Below, in pieces: positions 5,324-5,468 of a stretch of 5,468 bases of DNA. Source of the stretch: Bacillota bacterium (GTDB taxonomy: Bacteria; Bacillota; Clostridia; Oscillospirales; Ruminococcaceae); contig JAEZYS010000027.1 of assembly GCA_023418925.1 (NCBI GenBank), forward strand, positions 1 to 5,468, read 5' to 3'. How positions within the stretch are numbered: position 1 is the first letter of the stretch; every line of letters starts with the position of its first letter. The position numbers and the translations under genes were made by a program. The notes under the pieces were generated by a model. The model searched no databases. It was given only the letters and a program-made list of their open reading frames with translations, and was not told the origin of the DNA.

Positions 5324-5468
5324 CTACAATCCTCCGTACAGCCAATGATTTTCCATTGCAATTAAATCCCTGTCTAACTCGTCAAACATGGATTGGGCGC
5401 TAAGAGATTTGTAATACTGCTTATCGCAGGATGCGCAAAATGGAGTGTTTGAATTATATACAATTGTG
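5324..5468 (-). CDS. Hypothetical protein, C-terminal 47 residues (5' end outside window)
   Basis: On the minus strand the frame is open from the window edge (first whole codon at 5467-5465) to a TAG at 5326-5324. The visible end reads TIVYNSNTPFCASCDKQ, then a probably helical part (MFDELDRDLIAMENHW) and a terminal LYGGL. A single CxxC (FCASC) could bind a metal or be redox active, but one pair alone is weak evidence. I do not recognise the family. Support comes from the uninterrupted frame, protein-like composition, convergent orientation and the hairpin just past the stop codon. It could still be a chance frame, as only 144 nt are visible. Confidence 0.55.
   Translation of the reverse strand, partial: TIVYNSNTPFCASCDKQYYKSLSAQSMFDELDRDLIAMENHWLYGGL

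Overview
The window looks like chromosomal DNA of an AT-rich, Gram-positive anaerobe, most likely a Clostridia member of the Lachnospiraceae type. The basis is strong AGGAG-type ribosome binding sites, near-consensus vegetative promoters, a tRNA gene without an encoded CCA, Pro/Thr-rich wall-spanning linkers on surface proteins, and a Ser/Thr kinase next to an XRE-like regulator of a kind I associate with that family. The taxonomic call is inference; there is no marker gene long enough to settle it.

Layout, left to right. The 3' end of a thioredoxin gene (to 185) is followed by a long imperfect hairpin (200-265). A promoter with an A-rich upstream stretch (296-324) then drives a tRNA-Lys(CTT) gene (362-434), which ends at a U-tailed, wobble-rich terminator (442-487). 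A short regulatory region follows: two pairs of GGTCA direct repeats (522-585) flanking an AT palindrome, then a consensus sigma-A promoter (605-634). This drives an apparent two-gene operon: a membrane-anchored Ser/Thr protein kinase (664-2916) and, 23 bp further on, a small XRE-like helix-turn-helix protein (2940-3374). A terminator (3395-3439) closes the operon. After a perfect 15-bp palindrome (3444-3458) comes a separately transcribed secreted surface protein (3548-5263). A strong hairpin (5276-5315) separates it from the 3' end of a convergent minus-strand gene (5324-5468).

How the genes may work together. The kinase has a cytoplasmic catalytic domain, one membrane segment, a long acidic linker with a 24-bp tandem repeat, and three tandem outside domains that resemble X2 (CBM_X2-type, Ig-like) modules instead of the PASTA repeats of PrkC/PknB kinases. 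The secreted neighbour has a BIG2-like domain, a duplicated beta-rich module, a Pro-rich linker, a helical segment and a C-terminal domain that resembles the kinase's X2-like modules. The HTH protein co-transcribed with the kinase is the obvious candidate for a target or output. This gives a plausible envelope-sensing unit (surface protein, X2-ectodomain kinase, HTH regulator). The gene order and domain similarity are visible; the signalling link is inference.
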